DNA of 64,000 bases from Artemisia argyi. Lineage: Eukaryota > Streptophyta > Magnoliopsida > Asterales > Asteraceae. Location: positions 10,355,897 to 10,419,896 of the forward strand of contig CM060684.1 in assembly GCA_030686995.1 (NCBI GenBank). Reading direction: 5' to 3'. Positions within the stretch are counted from its first letter, which is position 1. Each line of letters begins with the position of its first letter. Under the pieces are notes generated by a model that saw only the letters and a list, made by a program, of their open reading frames with translations, did no database searches and was not told where the DNA came from. The translations under genes were made by a program, and so were the position numbers. This document shows positions 34,210 to 47,475 of the stretch, in pieces.

Positions 34210-35993
34210 TTGACGATGTTAAAACGGGCATAACTCGGTCGTTTTAGGCTTGTTTTCCTTGTTCTTTATGTCCACGGATTCGTTGTTGTGTATACTAGTA
34301 TATTTTTGATAACTCGGCTCCTCTAGGTTACGTTTAATACCTCTTTTTACCCATTGAAATCTGCCAAACAGCAAGCAGTTTTTACAAAAATAGTTTTCGT
34401 CGTTAAATTTGTAAAAATCATATCTCCTTCGTTATAAACTCGTTTTAATCCGTTCTTTCGCCTAAAGTTTCGTTTTTGAAAGTATTTTCTAAATCTCTGG
34501 TAAAAAATAAGCCATCAACCACTGATTTTCCCACGAAATAGAAATAGGGACAGTAGGTATTTCAAGTGTTTCAAAAACCATTTCTAGGGTTCTAATCTAG
34601 TTCCATCTTCATTCAAACCACTTTCAAACACCACAAAACTAATCTAATCCTACCATACACCTTCTTAGGGTGTCATGGGTTCCTAAACATCACAACCAAG
34701 TAGATATAACAAGGATCTAACCAAAAATCACTTCTAGGGCTTGTATGATCAAAAGTTTACAAAAATAAAGTGGTATAAGTTAATGCATGTATGAGATCTT
34801 GCAAGAAAATATATAAACATAGTAATAACTTTGTAAAAATTATGAAATGAGTTTTGTAAACTTACTAGGAAGATTAATGAAGTTTGGATGATGAAACCTT
34901 AACAATCCTTGAGTTTTTATTTCAAAACTCAAACAAGGATAACTATATAAACAAGATTATACTTAGATCTTTGAAAAATGATGGTCTTGCTTCTTTTCCT
35001 TGTGGTTTGCCGTGAGATGAGGTAGAGAGAAAGAGAGAAATGAGTTTTCTTGCACTAGTGAGAAATGAGAGAAAATATCTAGGATTTGATATATGTATTA
35101 TTAGTAGTAAAATATCTTATGTATTATTGATTTGTTAGACAAGATCCACAAATTATGGAACTCAATAGGGGGGGGGGGGGGGGGCGGCAATGTATGAGAA
35201 AAGAAAGAAAAAATGGATTTGTGTAAGAGATTTGGTGAAATTTGGATAGTATTATGTATATATTAGTGGTTTTAGGGAATACCGGGTAACGAGTTAACTA
35301 AAAATAAATTTTAACGGAGTTAACCGTGACATAATAAAGTCATAAAAATTGTAAAATAATATTCCTAATGAGAATCAGAAGTTAAAATAATGATCGGGTT
35401 GAAATATCGCAAACCGACGGAGTTATAGGCTCCGACCGTAAAACATAGTAATTGTTTTGAAAACACCGGGTAAATTAATATTATAATTTTTATATTATAA
35501 AAATGAATATAAAAATATATTGGGATCATAGTTGGGAGTGTCGGACGTGTTAGTCACATTTATAGTTCGCGTATTAGTGTTTATTTAAAATAAGCATACG
35601 TAATTCGTTAATTGTACCAAAAGTATTAATTTATTTATCCTACGAGTGGAATAGTATGCAAGTGCCCTAATGATGATATGCTGACTATTTCTAGTCCGTA
35701 TGAAATGTCCCTGATAATAATGCATGAATTCGCTCCTGAACCAATACGGTTACGCGAATTTGAACACTCGTAAACTAAATTTACGATGACATGAATAAGA
35801 CACGTGAATAGTGGTTTTCTCTCGGAGATGAATAGTGTCAAGTGTATAGTAAAATTTCTGAACGCTTCTCAGAATGTCAAATTGACCTCGAAAATGATGA
35901 ATAGTGATCGGTGAATAGTAAATAATGAATAGTAACTTGTGAATAGTAAATTGTCGAGGTTTGGAAAATGACCGGAAATTACGAGTTGTGACA
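32645..35993 (-). repeat. 5' LTR of element E
   Basis: 3349-bp LTR, near-identical to 24405-27711. The length difference is mainly a TA run grown to 54 bp (34153-34206, against 16 bp in the sister) and a 17-G run (35168-35184, against 14). Confidence 0.92.
34153..34206. repeat. (TA)27 microsatellite
   Basis: Pure TA run of 54 bp; the homologous site in the other E LTR (25912-25927) is 16 bp. Expansion or contraction happened after insertion. Confidence 0.95.
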
Positions 35994-36736
35994 TGAACCA
36001 ACCTCAGGGATTCATCTTGCCTGGCAATGAAAACAAGGTGTGTAAACTGATTAAGTCCTTATATGGACTCAAACAGGCACCTAAGCAATGGCATCAAAAA
36101 TTTGATGAAGTGGTTTTGTCTAATGGTTATGTTCTTAACCAGGCTGACAAATGTGTATATAGGAAATTTGATGAATCTGGTAAAGGAGTCATTATTTGTC
36201 TATATGTTGATGACATGTTGATCTTTGGTACTGACCAAAATCAGGTTGACCTGACAAAGGAATTTTTGTCATCAAAGTTCTCCATGAAGGACATGGGGGA
36301 GGCTGATGTTATCCTTGGTATAAGTATCAAACATGAAAGCAATGGTATATCAATTTCTCAGTCTCATTACATAGAGAAGGTACTGAAGAAATTTAATTGC
36401 TTTGATTGTACTCCAGTGAGTACTCCCATGGATACCCCTGAGAAGCTTATGCTGAACAATGGCAAAGCTGTATCTCAACTTGAGTATTCCAGGGTGATTG
36501 GCTGCCTGATGTATGCCATAAGTTGTACAAGGCCTGACATTGCTTTTGCTGTGGGTAAACTCAGCACCGGCAAGCAATTCAGAGGGTACTGAAGTATTTG
36601 AAGAGAACTATGGACTATAGTCTCTCATATACTGGTTATCCTTCAGTGTTGGAAGGTTACACTGATGCAAGTTGGATCAGTAACACTGAAGACAATTCGT
36701 CTACCAGTGGCTGGGTATTCCTACTTGGTGGAGGTG
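35994..36736 (+). pseudogene. Copia B polyprotein, part 2 (RT end, RNase H start)
   Basis: Starts with the second tgaac copy and continues RT: YGLKQAPKQWHQKF and the catalytic CLYVDDMLIF (YVDD intact, about 36200-36230). Near 36565 host bases are missing between KLS and the QRVLKYLKRT motif, so the frame ends at a TGA (36590-36592) and the rest reads in another frame from 36598 (YTDASWISN, STSGWVFLLGGG). It is then cut by element F at 36736. Without the insert and deletion this is ordinary copia RT/RNase H. Confidence 0.9.
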
Positions 36737-38042
36737 TGATACGTGGGAATCGCACCAGGCTTTACCTCTCAAGGGATCTTGAGAAGCTTACAACCCCCAC
36801 CAGGGAGTGTACCTGATCGTTGTAGTATAGTATAGTGACAAGTACCGGGGGATTGATCGTTCAGCTAGGAATAGTGTCGCTAGGATTAGAAAACCTAAAT
36901 ACTAGTTCTAAAGATGAGGGATGATTATTTTTGTATTTTTATATTTTTTAGAAAGCAAGTAAAAATCTCGGGTTTGAAGGATTTGGGCGGAATTAGTTGC
37001 TAGTCAACTAACCCAATACTAAAGATGCAATCAAAATAAAATAGTAGAAATAAAAATAAACTAAATTAACTAAGGTTGTGAGCAATAAGTGGAGAAAATG
37101 TGTTTACTTAGATTTCACTACTCACTAGATATCTTTTACACGTTAATTACTTGTTATAGTTGCGTGGATGACGGATTGTATTCCTTAATACCATTCATGG
37201 GGTGGCGCACTTAATTCCCCAATCCTATGAGTGCCTACTTCACTCCTATGTCGAGCCGGCTAAGAAGCTCCTAACATGGGATCATTAGAATTTACTCATG
37301 CATTAAATACAACCAATAAAACCTAGTGCACGTCAGTTCATGTTTCCTAAGACGTTCAAGCATGTTACCATTTAGAGATCTGCCAGTTTTCTTAAGCCTA
37401 ACATCGAAATCATTCATCCAATACAACCATAAACAAGTAATCAACACATAATTAACATCTAGGTTTCATTAGATCCAAGCAAACACAAGATAGATCTAGC
37501 CTAGCATGGTAGAATTAAGACAAGAACAAGATATAGACAACCAACACATAGACATATTGATTGAATTAAAAGAATACTTATCTTAATTACACATGAAAGG
37601 GATCAAGGGCTAAGAACCCTTGAAAAACCTGTAAAATTCGTACCAAGTTTGTACTTAGGGTTTCTCCAAAATTTCTCTTCTTTTTTTAATGTGAAAATTA
37701 GAAAACTATATATAGGAAATAGGGTCTGACGACGTCAAGAACAAATTTGTGACGCCATCATCTTGCCGCCAAAATACTTCTCGGACTGCCTTGATCTACT
37801 TTTGACGCCGTCATGTGTTATGTGTTTCCAGGCCGTCATGCATTTTACTCTTGACGCCCTACCTTGTGACGCCATCAATTCTGTACTGGGTCATCATGGA
37901 AATTACACTTGACGCCGTCAGAAATTCCTTCTTGACGCCCTCACCTACTGTTCCCAGCAAGGAAAATTAAGACTTTGGCGTTTTCTTCACTTTTATGCTC
38001 CAAAAACGTCCGAATTGCTTCCTTTTCTAGATTTCTCCCCCA
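36737..38042 (-). repeat. 3' LTR of element F
   Basis: 1306 bp, near-identical to 46170-47475. The minus strand begins TGGGGGAGAAATC and ends CACGTATCA. It has a cluster of (TT)GACGCCGTCA-like units at 37728-37950. Confidence 0.92.
37728..37950. repeat. GACGCCGTCA near-palindrome cluster in the F LTR
   Basis: About eight degenerate copies of TGACGCCGTCA (variants GACGCCATCA, GACGCCCTCA) within 220 bp. The same cluster occurs in the other LTR (47160-47380). Confidence 0.85.
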
Positions 38043-38757
38043 AAGTACCTAAAATCACAAAAGGAACGATTTAGGGTAATATTTGATCAAATAAAGTCAA
38101 TTCCGGGCTTAAATGACCTCCTAAAAGTGGTTCATTTTTTGCCTTATCATATACCCTTACACTTGAGATTTGCTTGTCCTCAAGCAAATGCGCTTTTATT
38201 CTAGTCAAAATACAAGTTAGGGGTCATTTAACACTAATATAAAAGTAATTACAACAAATAATCGTTCCACTAAAGACCAAAGACAAGCACGGAGGTCATA
38301 CACTAGCACCTCACAAATAGTGTTTAGATACTCACATCTCTCGGGTGTAATAAAGTATAAATTACAATATGGAAACGGAAGATATCTCTCACTACCTGTC
38401 ATAGCAAAATAGATTACCATAGGCTTGGGAAAGGATCAAACCTCTACCACATGGCGTAAGCACCTAGGATAAACTATCAAAGAGGTCTTTTTAAAGGGTT
38501 GTAACGTTAGGTGTAGGGATATGAAATACACGGTTTTGTTGGATAAAGAAAGTTTTTACTGGTGGCGAGTTAACAATCTTGGTTAATTACATGTACAATA
38601 TGGCGTTGCTAAGCCAAGACTAGACTCAACTTAAGCTAATAAATGAAAAATAACAAAAACATAAAATAAACATAGAATGAAAAGGGATGGTAGTCCGTAT
38701 GTTTTTTCTCTTTTTCTTTTTTTTCTATTTTTTTCTTTTCTTTTTCTTGGTTTTTTC

Positions 38758-38807
<50 letters not shown>

Positions 38808-40659
38808 ATACACTTTTACCCTACCATCCAAAAAGTAATACATCATAGGGAATGAGCATTCCCCTTATACTTGAATTTTTACATACTTTACAATAACTAA
38901 TCTAATGACTCGAATTAAGAAAATCAAAACGCTTGGAGTACTTTTAAGATTAACGTACATATGGGGGTAATATATGATGTTCTTCCCCATTACTCCATAA
39001 AATAAGTACTTTACCCATGAGTCCCAATCGTTCCAAAACAATATATACAAGGATATGACTCGACTTAGCAACCATGTAATCAATTAGATAGTTAACTTAA
39101 GGTTTAACAAATAACAATAATGCACTAAAGATGAGCGCATACACAGAAGGCTAAGGTGATTTGGTTGTTCATTTAAGTGGGGTGTAACAAATTCTTCCTT
39201 TAAGTAAGATGCTTAAAGTTAGAAACGAAAAGATAGGCTCGGAGGGGTGTACTAGGGGTTTCGTGTACTAAAAATGAGTACAACGCTAAGGGTGTGGGAA
39301 AAATTAGTTGACTTAACTAGCCAAGTAATATGACTTAAATGGTCAAGTAATTATGATACGGGTTTAACACAAGGGTGATCCTAATGCCTCTTATCATGTA
39401 GTAAATCCTACTACACGAATGTAGTCTCACTAGCGGTCTCGGGATGCGTCACTAACGCAAGTTCTAGAATCTAAATGCTACCGGTACACTCATAAGCACT
39501 AATAATAAATGCTTTTCCTATCAAATCTAAAGGCGAACCTCACATATTTGGGTGGAAAATTTTTCTGAATATACGGTTATGTGCTAGTCATACAATCTCC
39601 TATCCATGAGACACTTGCTATGGCTAAAGTTTCACTCCTAAATGTTGTAAAAAAATTTAAATTTGGCGCTAAAATTACACTAACAAGTATTTCTCATAGT
39701 TTTATTACACATCTACCATTAGACAAAGCAAACTCAAGCGAAAGTGTACATGTAAGGTATCATCATTTTACCCTCCCCTTACACTTAAGATGAACATTGT
39801 CCCCAATGTTCAAGTAAATAATGTAAAAGTGAAAAAGTAAAAAGAATGAAATCAAATACTCCCCTGATTCGCTCGGTATGGATAATAAGATGACCAGGTT
39901 AAATCTTCCTCCAAGAAAATGAACAATCAAAGCTTCCCTTCCAGAATATAAATCATCTTTTTGTCATACATAACCTGTGAATCCTGAGAAAATAGACAAG
40001 ACAACCTCGCATAAAATCGGCGGCATCATATATAAGTTACTAAATCCTAGAAAACGAGATAAGATATAATGCTTGTGGAATGAAGTTTGCAGATTTCCTG
40101 GAGATTATAAAACTTAATAATTCACAAAAACCATAAAACTCTGTTAGAAAAGCAAAACCGGTAAAATTTCCAGATTTTTTACACGTGACGCCGTCAAGAG
40201 TTAACTCTTGACGCCGTCAGAAGTGACCTGCAAAAATTCTTATGTTAAGTTTCCGGAAAATTTCTGGAAAAACTTGGTCCTACTACCTGGAAAATCCTGC
40301 AAAACTTCATTATGACTCAATACAAGCATTTGACTCTAACAAATACGAATACACATGTTCATTAAATATTGTGGAGAATCCTGATCGGTTTGTATCTTAA
40401 AAACATATTTGGGGTTTCCCCTTACACTTATCTTTTGCAAAAATACTTTTAGGTGAAGTTAAGACTAGGTCAAAACAACAAAGTAAAGTATTTCCACTAT
40501 TTAGTTTAGAAACATGATCTACCAACAATAAAAATAAAGCATGCATACGGAAGCAAATAACAAACAATCAAAATAAAATCACACAAAACATGGGTTGCCT
40601 CCCAAGAAGGGGTTTTCTTTATTTACGAGTCTTGTAGCTAGACTCAAGGTCATGGGTTA
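38043..40659 (-). other. Element F post-integrase non-coding region
   Basis: 2.6 kb without a convincing gene; no env-like frame with signal or membrane segments. On the minus strand it contains a cgagtcttgtagctagactc-type block (about 40588-40650), CATTGGGGACAATGTTC with AGTGTAAGGGGAGGG (39770-39805), TTGCTTGAGGACAAGC with AGTGTAAGGG (about 38150-38195), and a poly-T run on the plus strand (38760-38805). These short signatures are characteristic of Athila/Tat elements. Confidence 0.75.
40186..40219. repeat. Inverted pair of TGACGCCGTCA units
   Basis: Two TGACGCCGTCA units flank AAGAGTTAACTCTT; the 34-bp whole is a palindrome apart from the centre base of each unit. It is the same unit as in the F LTR cluster. 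Confidence 0.9.
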
Positions 40660-43600
40660 CTACGTGACCTCATCATCAAATGTCACATCCTCCTCACTAA
40701 TCATTTCATTGTTATTTTCTTGATAATGTTTTACACGTTGTATGTTAACAGTAAATTCCATACCTTCATCGTCTAATAACACCACGGCTCCAGTTTTAGA
40801 GGAATTCTTCACCGTAAACGGTCCATACCATCTAGACTTAAGTTTTCCCGGAAATAATCTCAACCGAGAATTGTACAATAGGACTTTGTCTCCCTCTGAA
40901 AATTCTTTGGGTTTCTTAATTCTCTGGTCATGCCATCTTTTTGCTCTCTCTTTATATGTGATGGAAGATTCGTAGGCTTCTAACCTAAGCTTATCAAGCT
41001 CGTGTAATTGCAAGAACCTATTAGTTCCAGCAATTGTGTAATCTAAGTTACATGTCTTAAGCTTCCAATAATCCTTATGTTCTAATTCCACTGGTAAGTG
41101 ACATGCCTTACCATATACCATGTGAAGCGGGGTCGTTCCAATAGGTGTTTTGTAGGCGGTTCGGAATGCCCATAAGGCTTCGTCGAGTTTAAATGACCAG
41201 TCTTTTCTATTTTGAATAACCGTCTTTTCAAGTATTCTTTTAATAGCCCTATTGGTGTTTTCGACCTGGCCATTGGTTTGTGGATGATAGGCGGTAGAGA
41301 ACCGATGGGATACTCCATACCTCTTCATGACCTTTTCCATTTGGGCATTGCAAAAATGGGTCCCCCTATCACTGATGAGAGCTTTAAGAATCCCGAATCT
41401 AGCGAAAAGCTTTTTCAGGAAATGAATAACTACTCTGGCGTCATTTGTCCTAAGGGCTTGTGCCTCAACCCATTTTGAAACATAATCAATGGCGACTAAA
41501 ATGTATTCGTTCCCCCTGAAGATGGAAAGGGTCCCATGAAGTCAATTCCCCAAACGTCGAAGACCTCACAAACTTGTATAAAGTTCTGAGGTGCTTCATC
41601 CCTATGTGATATGTTCCCGGCTCGTTGACATGCATCACATGCCTGCACCATCTCTTTTACATCACGGAAAATTGTGGGCCAATAGAATCCCGCATCGAAA
41701 ATCTTTCGGGCGGTAGTGTTTATCCCATGATGCCCGCCAGAGGGACCAGAGTGACATTCCCTCATAATCTTTACTGCCTCACTTTCCGAAACACAGCGTC
41801 TTATAATTTGGTCTGGACACCTTCGGAATAAAAATGGTTCATCCCAAAAGTAGTATTTTAGCTGAGAAAAGAACCTTTTTCTTTCGTATATAGTCAGGTG
41901 TTCAAGAACAAGTCTACTTGCGAGGTAATTAGCAAAATCGGCGTACCACGGCTCCAAATCAGTCATTAACATGAGTTGTTCATCAGGAAATGAATCCCTA
42001 ATCTCACTTCTATCGTGCTTATCCAAGGGGTTTTCGAGACGAGATAGATGATCTGCGGCCAGATTTTCTGCCCCCCTCTTATCGCGAATCTCAAGATTGA
42101 ATTCTTGTAGCAACAAGATCCACCGAATTAGTCGAGGCTTAGCATCCTACTTCGCAAAAAGATATCTAAGAGCCGAGTGATCAGTGAAGACGACTGTCTT
42201 TGAAAGGACAAGATATTGTCGGAATTTGTCGAACGCAAACACTACGGCTAATAATTCTTTTTCGGTGGTGGAGTAATTCTCTTGAGCGGGATTCATGGTT
42301 TTGCTAGCGTAGTAAATAGGTTGGAAAAGCTTGTCACGCCGTTGTCCCAATACAGCCCCGACAGCGAAATCGCTAGCGTCACACATGATTTCAAACGGTG
42401 ACTCCCAGTTTGGTGTGATCATGATTGGAGCTTGTGTGAGTTCCTTTTTTAAGAGATCGAATGCATCCTTGCATTCTTGGGAAAAATCAAACAGAGCATC
42501 CTTCACAAGCAATTGAGTCATTGGCCGAGCAATTTTGGAGAAGTCTTTGATGAATCTCCGATAAAACCCGGCGTGCCCCACGAAGCTGCGTATTGCTTTA
42601 ACAGTCGTGGGGTATGGTAACTTAGATATAGCTTCAACTTTAGCTTGCTCCACCTCTATTCCGTTCCCTGAGATCTTATGCCCTAACACAGTCCCTTCTT
42701 TTACCATGAAATGACACTTTTCCCAGTTTAACACCAAGTTGGTTTCCTCACAACGTTTAAGCATCTTTTCTAGATTAGCAAGACAGCGGTCGAAGGAGTT
42801 CCTGAAGACCGAAAAGTCATCCATGAACACTTCCATGCTGTCTTCCATGAGTTCGTGAAAGATTGCGGTCATGCATCGCTGGAAAGTGGCGGGGGCATTA
42901 CATAGCCCAAAAGGCATCCTTTTGTGGGCAAATGTTCCATAAGGGCAAGTAAACGTGGTCTTTTCTTGGTCCTCAGGTGCTATGGGAATTTGAAAATACC
43001 CAGAGAATCCATCCAAGAAGCAATAGTACTCGTGTCCAGACAATCTCTCTAACATTTGATCAATGAATGGTAAGGGAAAGTGATCTTTTCTCGTGGCATC
43101 ATTGAGCTTTCGATAGTCAATGCATACCCGCCATCCAGTGACCGTTCTCTGGGGCACCATCTCACCCTTGTCATTCTTAACTACAGTCATTCCACCCTTC
43201 TTAGGTACAACCTGCACAGGACTAACCCATGGGCTATCCGAGATTGGGTAAATCAATCATGTATCCAGAAGTTTGATAACTTCTTTCTTTACTACTTCCT
43301 TAATGTTAGGGTCCACCCGCCTCTGGGGTTGCACGGTAGGTTTATAATCTTCTTCCATGAGAATCTTATGTGTGCAAAAAGTTGAGTCATTCCCCTTAAT
43401 GCCGGCTACACTCCATGCGAGCACCCCTTTATATTTCTTTAGGACCTCTAAGAGTTTACCTTTTTGTTCATGTTCCAAGGAAGAGTTTATGATTACCGGC
43501 AGTTGGTCCTCTCCCTGAAGGAAGGCATACTCTAAATGGTTAGGAAGCTCTTTAAGATCTAATTCAGGAGGTTCGATAATAGAAGGTTTGAGCTTGTTTT

Positions 43601-45998
43601 CAGGCTTTCGGAGCTCGAGATGCCCCGTTGCCTCTTGTCTGGGGTAGAAGGAGACTGCACCAACATCCTCCATCTTTTCTACCTCTAGCAAAGGCAGAAA
43701 ACTCTCGTCCCGTAGCCAGCCTTCCTCGATCTATTCATCGACACAACTATCAATGACATCTGTGAGTTCATCGACCTCCCCAATGAAATAGAGCCGGTTG
43801 GCTGCTTCGAATGAGAGGTCCATAGAATCCTTAATGTCGAAGGTTATGCTATCGGTTCCCACTCGTAAGGTTAATTTGCTGTCATAAACATCAATGACTG
43901 CACGAGCGGTAGCAAGAAATGGTCTCCCTAAGATAATGGGTACCAAGTCATCCTCCTCCATATCTAGGATTACGAAGTCGACCGGGAATTTGAATTTCCC
44001 AACTTTGACTAGCACATTCTCACATATCCCTACGGGGTATTTGACTGATCTATCGGCTAGTTGGATGTTCATACGGGTAGACTTTAATCCAGAGTATCCT
44101 AGTTTAAGGAACATAGAGTGAGGCATGAGATTGATACTCGCCCCCAAATCGGCAAGAGCATTCTTGATTGATAGAGATCCTATAGAGCAAGGCAGGGTGA
44201 AGCTGCCCGGATCGTCTACCTTTTTTGGTAGCCCTCGAGGGGTCACCACTGAGCATTCTTCCCCCAGGGTCACAAGACCCTCGAGTTTCTTCCGGTTAGC
44301 AAGTAGTTTTTTAAAGTATGCGCTATACTTTGGCATGTGATAGCAAGCATCAAGGAGGGGTATGGTGACAACCGAGTCTTTTAGGTATGACAAGAATCTT
44401 TTGTTATCATTCTCAGTTTTCTGGTTCCTTAATCGGGATGGAAACGGGATTCTCACAGGTTGGTTAGGTAGGGTTGATGGGGAAGGGGTCGTCAAGGGAG
44501 GTTGGTCGGGGGTCTTGCCGCCTACATCCTCCTCCTCCTCACCAGGTTTGTTTGGATCGGGGGCAATGGGGGACGAGCATGGGTAAGGTGGGTCCTTGGT
44601 TGTTGTTCCAGCTCGAGTGGTTATCGCGAGCATGCGGTCTTTTTTGCTTACTGATGGCATTTCAAGATTATCTAGGGCTGAGTTAAGCTTGTTGTAAAAT
44701 TCTCCAATGTCATCCTGCTGCTCGTCGAAAAGCTCATTAAGACCTTTCATTTGCAAGCCTTTTTCTTGAGTGAAGTGACCAAGGTCATCTTCAAAAGTGC
44801 TCCTGATTTCGGATTCAGGGCCTTCCTCTCCTTCTTTTCTCTTTACCAGATTTCCCTAGAGGGTGTAATCGTCATTTTGGTAAAAAGGCAAAAGGGAGGG
44901 ATCAGCATAAATGTCCCCTCCTGACAAGCATGCATGTTCAGTTGTGGCTGCCCCTCCACATTCTTCCACCTCATGCGGGCCCCCACAGTAATCGCAGATT
45001 AAGTAAGGATTCGACAGTTGTTTAGGTAACTGCGATCCAGCTAGGTATTCCACTCTTTTGTGAATTTTTCTCAACCGATCTGAAGTGATTTCAGAAATGC
45101 TGACAGTCGACTCAGGTTCATCCCAAGTGTCATCCTGGTCTTGAGCATATTCTTCAATCCTATCCCATCCTTCTTCGGCACTAAGATTGGCCAATCTCCC
45201 TTTTCTAGATTGGTTAATTCCGTTTCGATCGTTAGAGGAGATATTATCATAGAAGATTTGGACCAAGATCCAAAGTTCAATGCCATGATGGGGAACTTGT
45301 CTTATTAAATCTTTGAATCTAATCCACGATTTATGGAAGGGTTCGTCCTTCCCTTTTCGGAAGCGGAGGATCCTATCTCTAAACGCTGAGGTTTTTCCAG
45401 GTGGAAAGAACTTCTCATAGAACTTGGATATGAGTTGCTCCCATGTGAAAATAGATTCAGAAGGGAGTTTATCATACCATTCTTGGGCTTTTTCATATAG
45501 GGTGAAAGGAAAGAATCGCAATCGGGACGTGTCTCTAGTAGCCCCATCCGTATGGAGGGTGTCTACTATTTTCAAGAAGTCTTTAATGTGTTGGATTGGA
45601 TCTTCCTCATCTAATCCACAAAACTTACACACACTTTGGACAAGCCAAACATCATTTGCATGCAAGACCTCGTTGGTGTGTTCGTTTGGGTAGACAATGG
45701 CGTTTGAGAAGCCACGAGGGGTTGGGGAGGAGTAGTCCTTAAGGCGCTTAGGAATGGGAGTTGCGGGGGTACTCATCTCGTCGTTGAGTTGGGAGCTAGG
45801 GGTTGTAACATGATTTTCTGAATTTTCTTCAAAAAGGGGTGCATCAAAATCGATGGCAACGCTAGATGGTTCAGAAGTTGAGTGATATTGTCTCAATCTA
45901 TGCATTTCTCTTTCGGGTTCCGCATAAGGTAAGACAAGGTTTCTAGTGGAACTACGACTCCTAGTGATCCTAAGGTTAAAGGATTCGTCGTTTGCCAT
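40660..45998 (-). pseudogene. Element F gag-pol polyprotein (gag, protease, RT, RNase H, integrase)
   Basis: Minus-strand frame from ATG 45998. Gag (45998-44856) has the Ty3-type core (WYDKLPSESIFTWEQLISKF) and a short knuckle CDYCGGPHEVEEC. The protease motif ADLGASINLMP is near 44120. RT (about 43260-42500) has WRVCIDYRKLN and the catalytic FMDD. RNase H follows, with TDHSALRYLF near 42160. Integrase (42116-40660) has HHCC ([10 protein letters not shown]...CDACQRAG), [18 protein letters not shown] and the [11 protein letters not shown] glutamate motif. In-frame stops lie near 44854, 43731, 43257 and 42144; a 1-base loss in a G-run near 41508 shifts the frame inside integrase. The frame ends at 40660. 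Confidence 0.92.
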
Positions 45999-46143
45999 GA
46001 TGGCAGGTGGTGAAGAGTTATGAACAAAAACACAAAGAATTAAGATAGACTAAAGAAAACCTAAAAATAAAAATAAAATCTTACTAGAAAGGAATCTAGC
46101 AAGTAGACCTAATAAAAAGAGATTCTAACCTAGACAATAACTA

Positions 46144-46162
46144 TTCCCCGGGCTGCGACGCC
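46144..46162 (-). promoter_or_regulatory. Primer-binding site of element F (candidate)
   Basis: The minus strand reads TGGCGTCGCAGCCCGGGGA next to the 5' LTR. It begins TGG and resembles, but does not match exactly, the tRNA-Asp site used by element C. The cognate tRNA is uncertain. Confidence 0.55.
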
Positions 46163-46169
46163 AAAAACT

Positions 46170-47475
46170 TGATACGTGGGAATCGCACCAGGCTTTACCT
46201 CTCAAGGGATCTTGAGAAGCTTACAACCCCCACCAGGCAGTGTACCTGATCGTTGTAGTATAGTATAGTGACAAGTACCGGGGGATTGATCGTTCAGCTA
46301 GGAATAGTGTCGCTAGGATTAGAAAACCTAAATACTAGTTCTAAAGATGAGGAATGATTATTTTTGTATTTTTATATTTTTTAGAAAGCAAGTAAAAATC
46401 TCGGGTTTGAAGGATTTGGGCGGAATTAGTTGCTAGTCAACTAACCCAATACTACAGATGCAATCAAAATAAAATAGTAGAAATAAAAATAAACTAAATT
46501 AACTAAGGTTGTAAGCAATAAGTGGAGAAAATGTGTTTACTTAGATTTCACTACTCCCTAGATATCTTTTACACGTTAATTACTTGTTATAGTTGCGTGG
46601 ATGACGGATTGTATTCCTTAATATCATTCATGGGGTGGCGCACTTAATTCCCCAATCCTATGAGTGCCTACTTCACTCCTATGTCGAGCCGGCTAAGAAG
46701 CTCCTAACATGGGATCATTAGAATTTACTCATGCATTAAATACAACCAATAAAACCTAGTGCACGTCAGCTCATGTTTCCTAAGACGTTCAAGCATGTTA
46801 CCATTTGGAGATCTGCCAGTTTTCTTAAGCCTAACATCGAAATCATTCATCCAATACAACCATAAACAAGTAATCAACACATAATTAACATCTAGGTTTC
46901 ATTAGATCCAAGCAAACACAAGATAGATCTAGCCTAGCATGGTAGAATTAAGACAAGAACAAGATATAGACAACCAACACATAGACATACTGATTGAATT
47001 AAAAGAATACTTATCTTAATTACACATGAAAGGGATCAAGGGCTAAGAACCCTTGAAAAACCTGTAAAATTCGTACCAAGTTCGTACTTAGGGTTTCTCC
47101 AAAACTTCTCTTCTTTTTTTAATGTGAAAATTAGAAAACTATATATAGGAAATAGGGTCTGACGGCATCAAGAACAAATTTGTGACGCCGTCATCTCGCC
47201 ACCAAAATACTTCTCGGACTGCCTTGATCTACTTTTGACGCCGTCATGTGTTATGTGTTTCCAGGCCGTCATGCATTTTACTCTTGACGCCCTACCTTGT
47301 GACGCCGTCAATTCTGTACTGGGTCGTCGTGGAAATTACTCTTGACGCCGTCAGAAATTCCTTCTTGACGCCGTCACCTACTGTTCCCAGCAAGGAAAAT
47401 TAAGACTTTGGCGTTTTCTTCACTTTTATGCTCCAAAAACGTCCGAATTGCTTCCTTTTCCAGATTTCTCTCCCA
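46170..47475 (-). repeat. 5' LTR of element F
   Basis: 1306 bp, the same length as the 36737-38042 copy, with scattered substitutions. The GACGCCGTCA cluster is at 47160-47380. The junction at 47475/47476 runs directly into Copia B RNase H coding sequence. Confidence 0.92.

Larger units (their letters stand above)
24405..35993 (-). mobile_element. Element E: chromovirus-like Ty3/gypsy retrotransposon, degenerate
   Basis: 11.6-kb minus-strand element. Its 3' LTR is 24405-27711 and its 5' LTR is 32645-35993. The ends are minus-strand TGTCACAACTCG and GGGGGTGTGACA, with TSD tgaac. An exact initiator-Met primer site abuts the 5' LTR (32630-32641) and a GTGGGGAAGAC purine tract abuts the 3' LTR. 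Gag with zinc knuckles is readable (30504-31463); pol is decayed but integrase remnants are visible, including the GPF-type C-terminus typical of chromoviruses (Tekay/Del-like). LTRs are very similar, so the insertion is recent even though pol is badly decayed; it may have moved as a non-autonomous copy. Confidence 0.9.
36737..47475 (-). mobile_element. Element F: Athila-like Ty3/gypsy retrotransposon
   Basis: 10.7-kb minus-strand element with 1306-bp LTRs (3' LTR 36737-38042; 5' LTR 46170-47475). The gag-pol frame runs 45998 to 40660 with four nonsense codons and one frameshift. A 2.6-kb non-coding stretch lies between integrase and the 3' LTR, as in Athila/Tat elements. RT, protease and gag wording match the Athila/Tat branch (non-chromovirus), and there is no chromodomain. 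The 5 bp flanks are aggtg and agaaa, so no target-site duplication remains, and about 15-18 bases of host RNase H are absent at the right junction. Confidence 0.9.

Noticed and set aside
38631..38846. Lysine-rich ORF
   Set aside because: Translation of a poly-T run on the opposite strand.
38043..40659. Possible env-like gene in element F
   Set aside because: No frame over 75 codons with a signal peptide or membrane helix; only Athila-group non-coding signatures.
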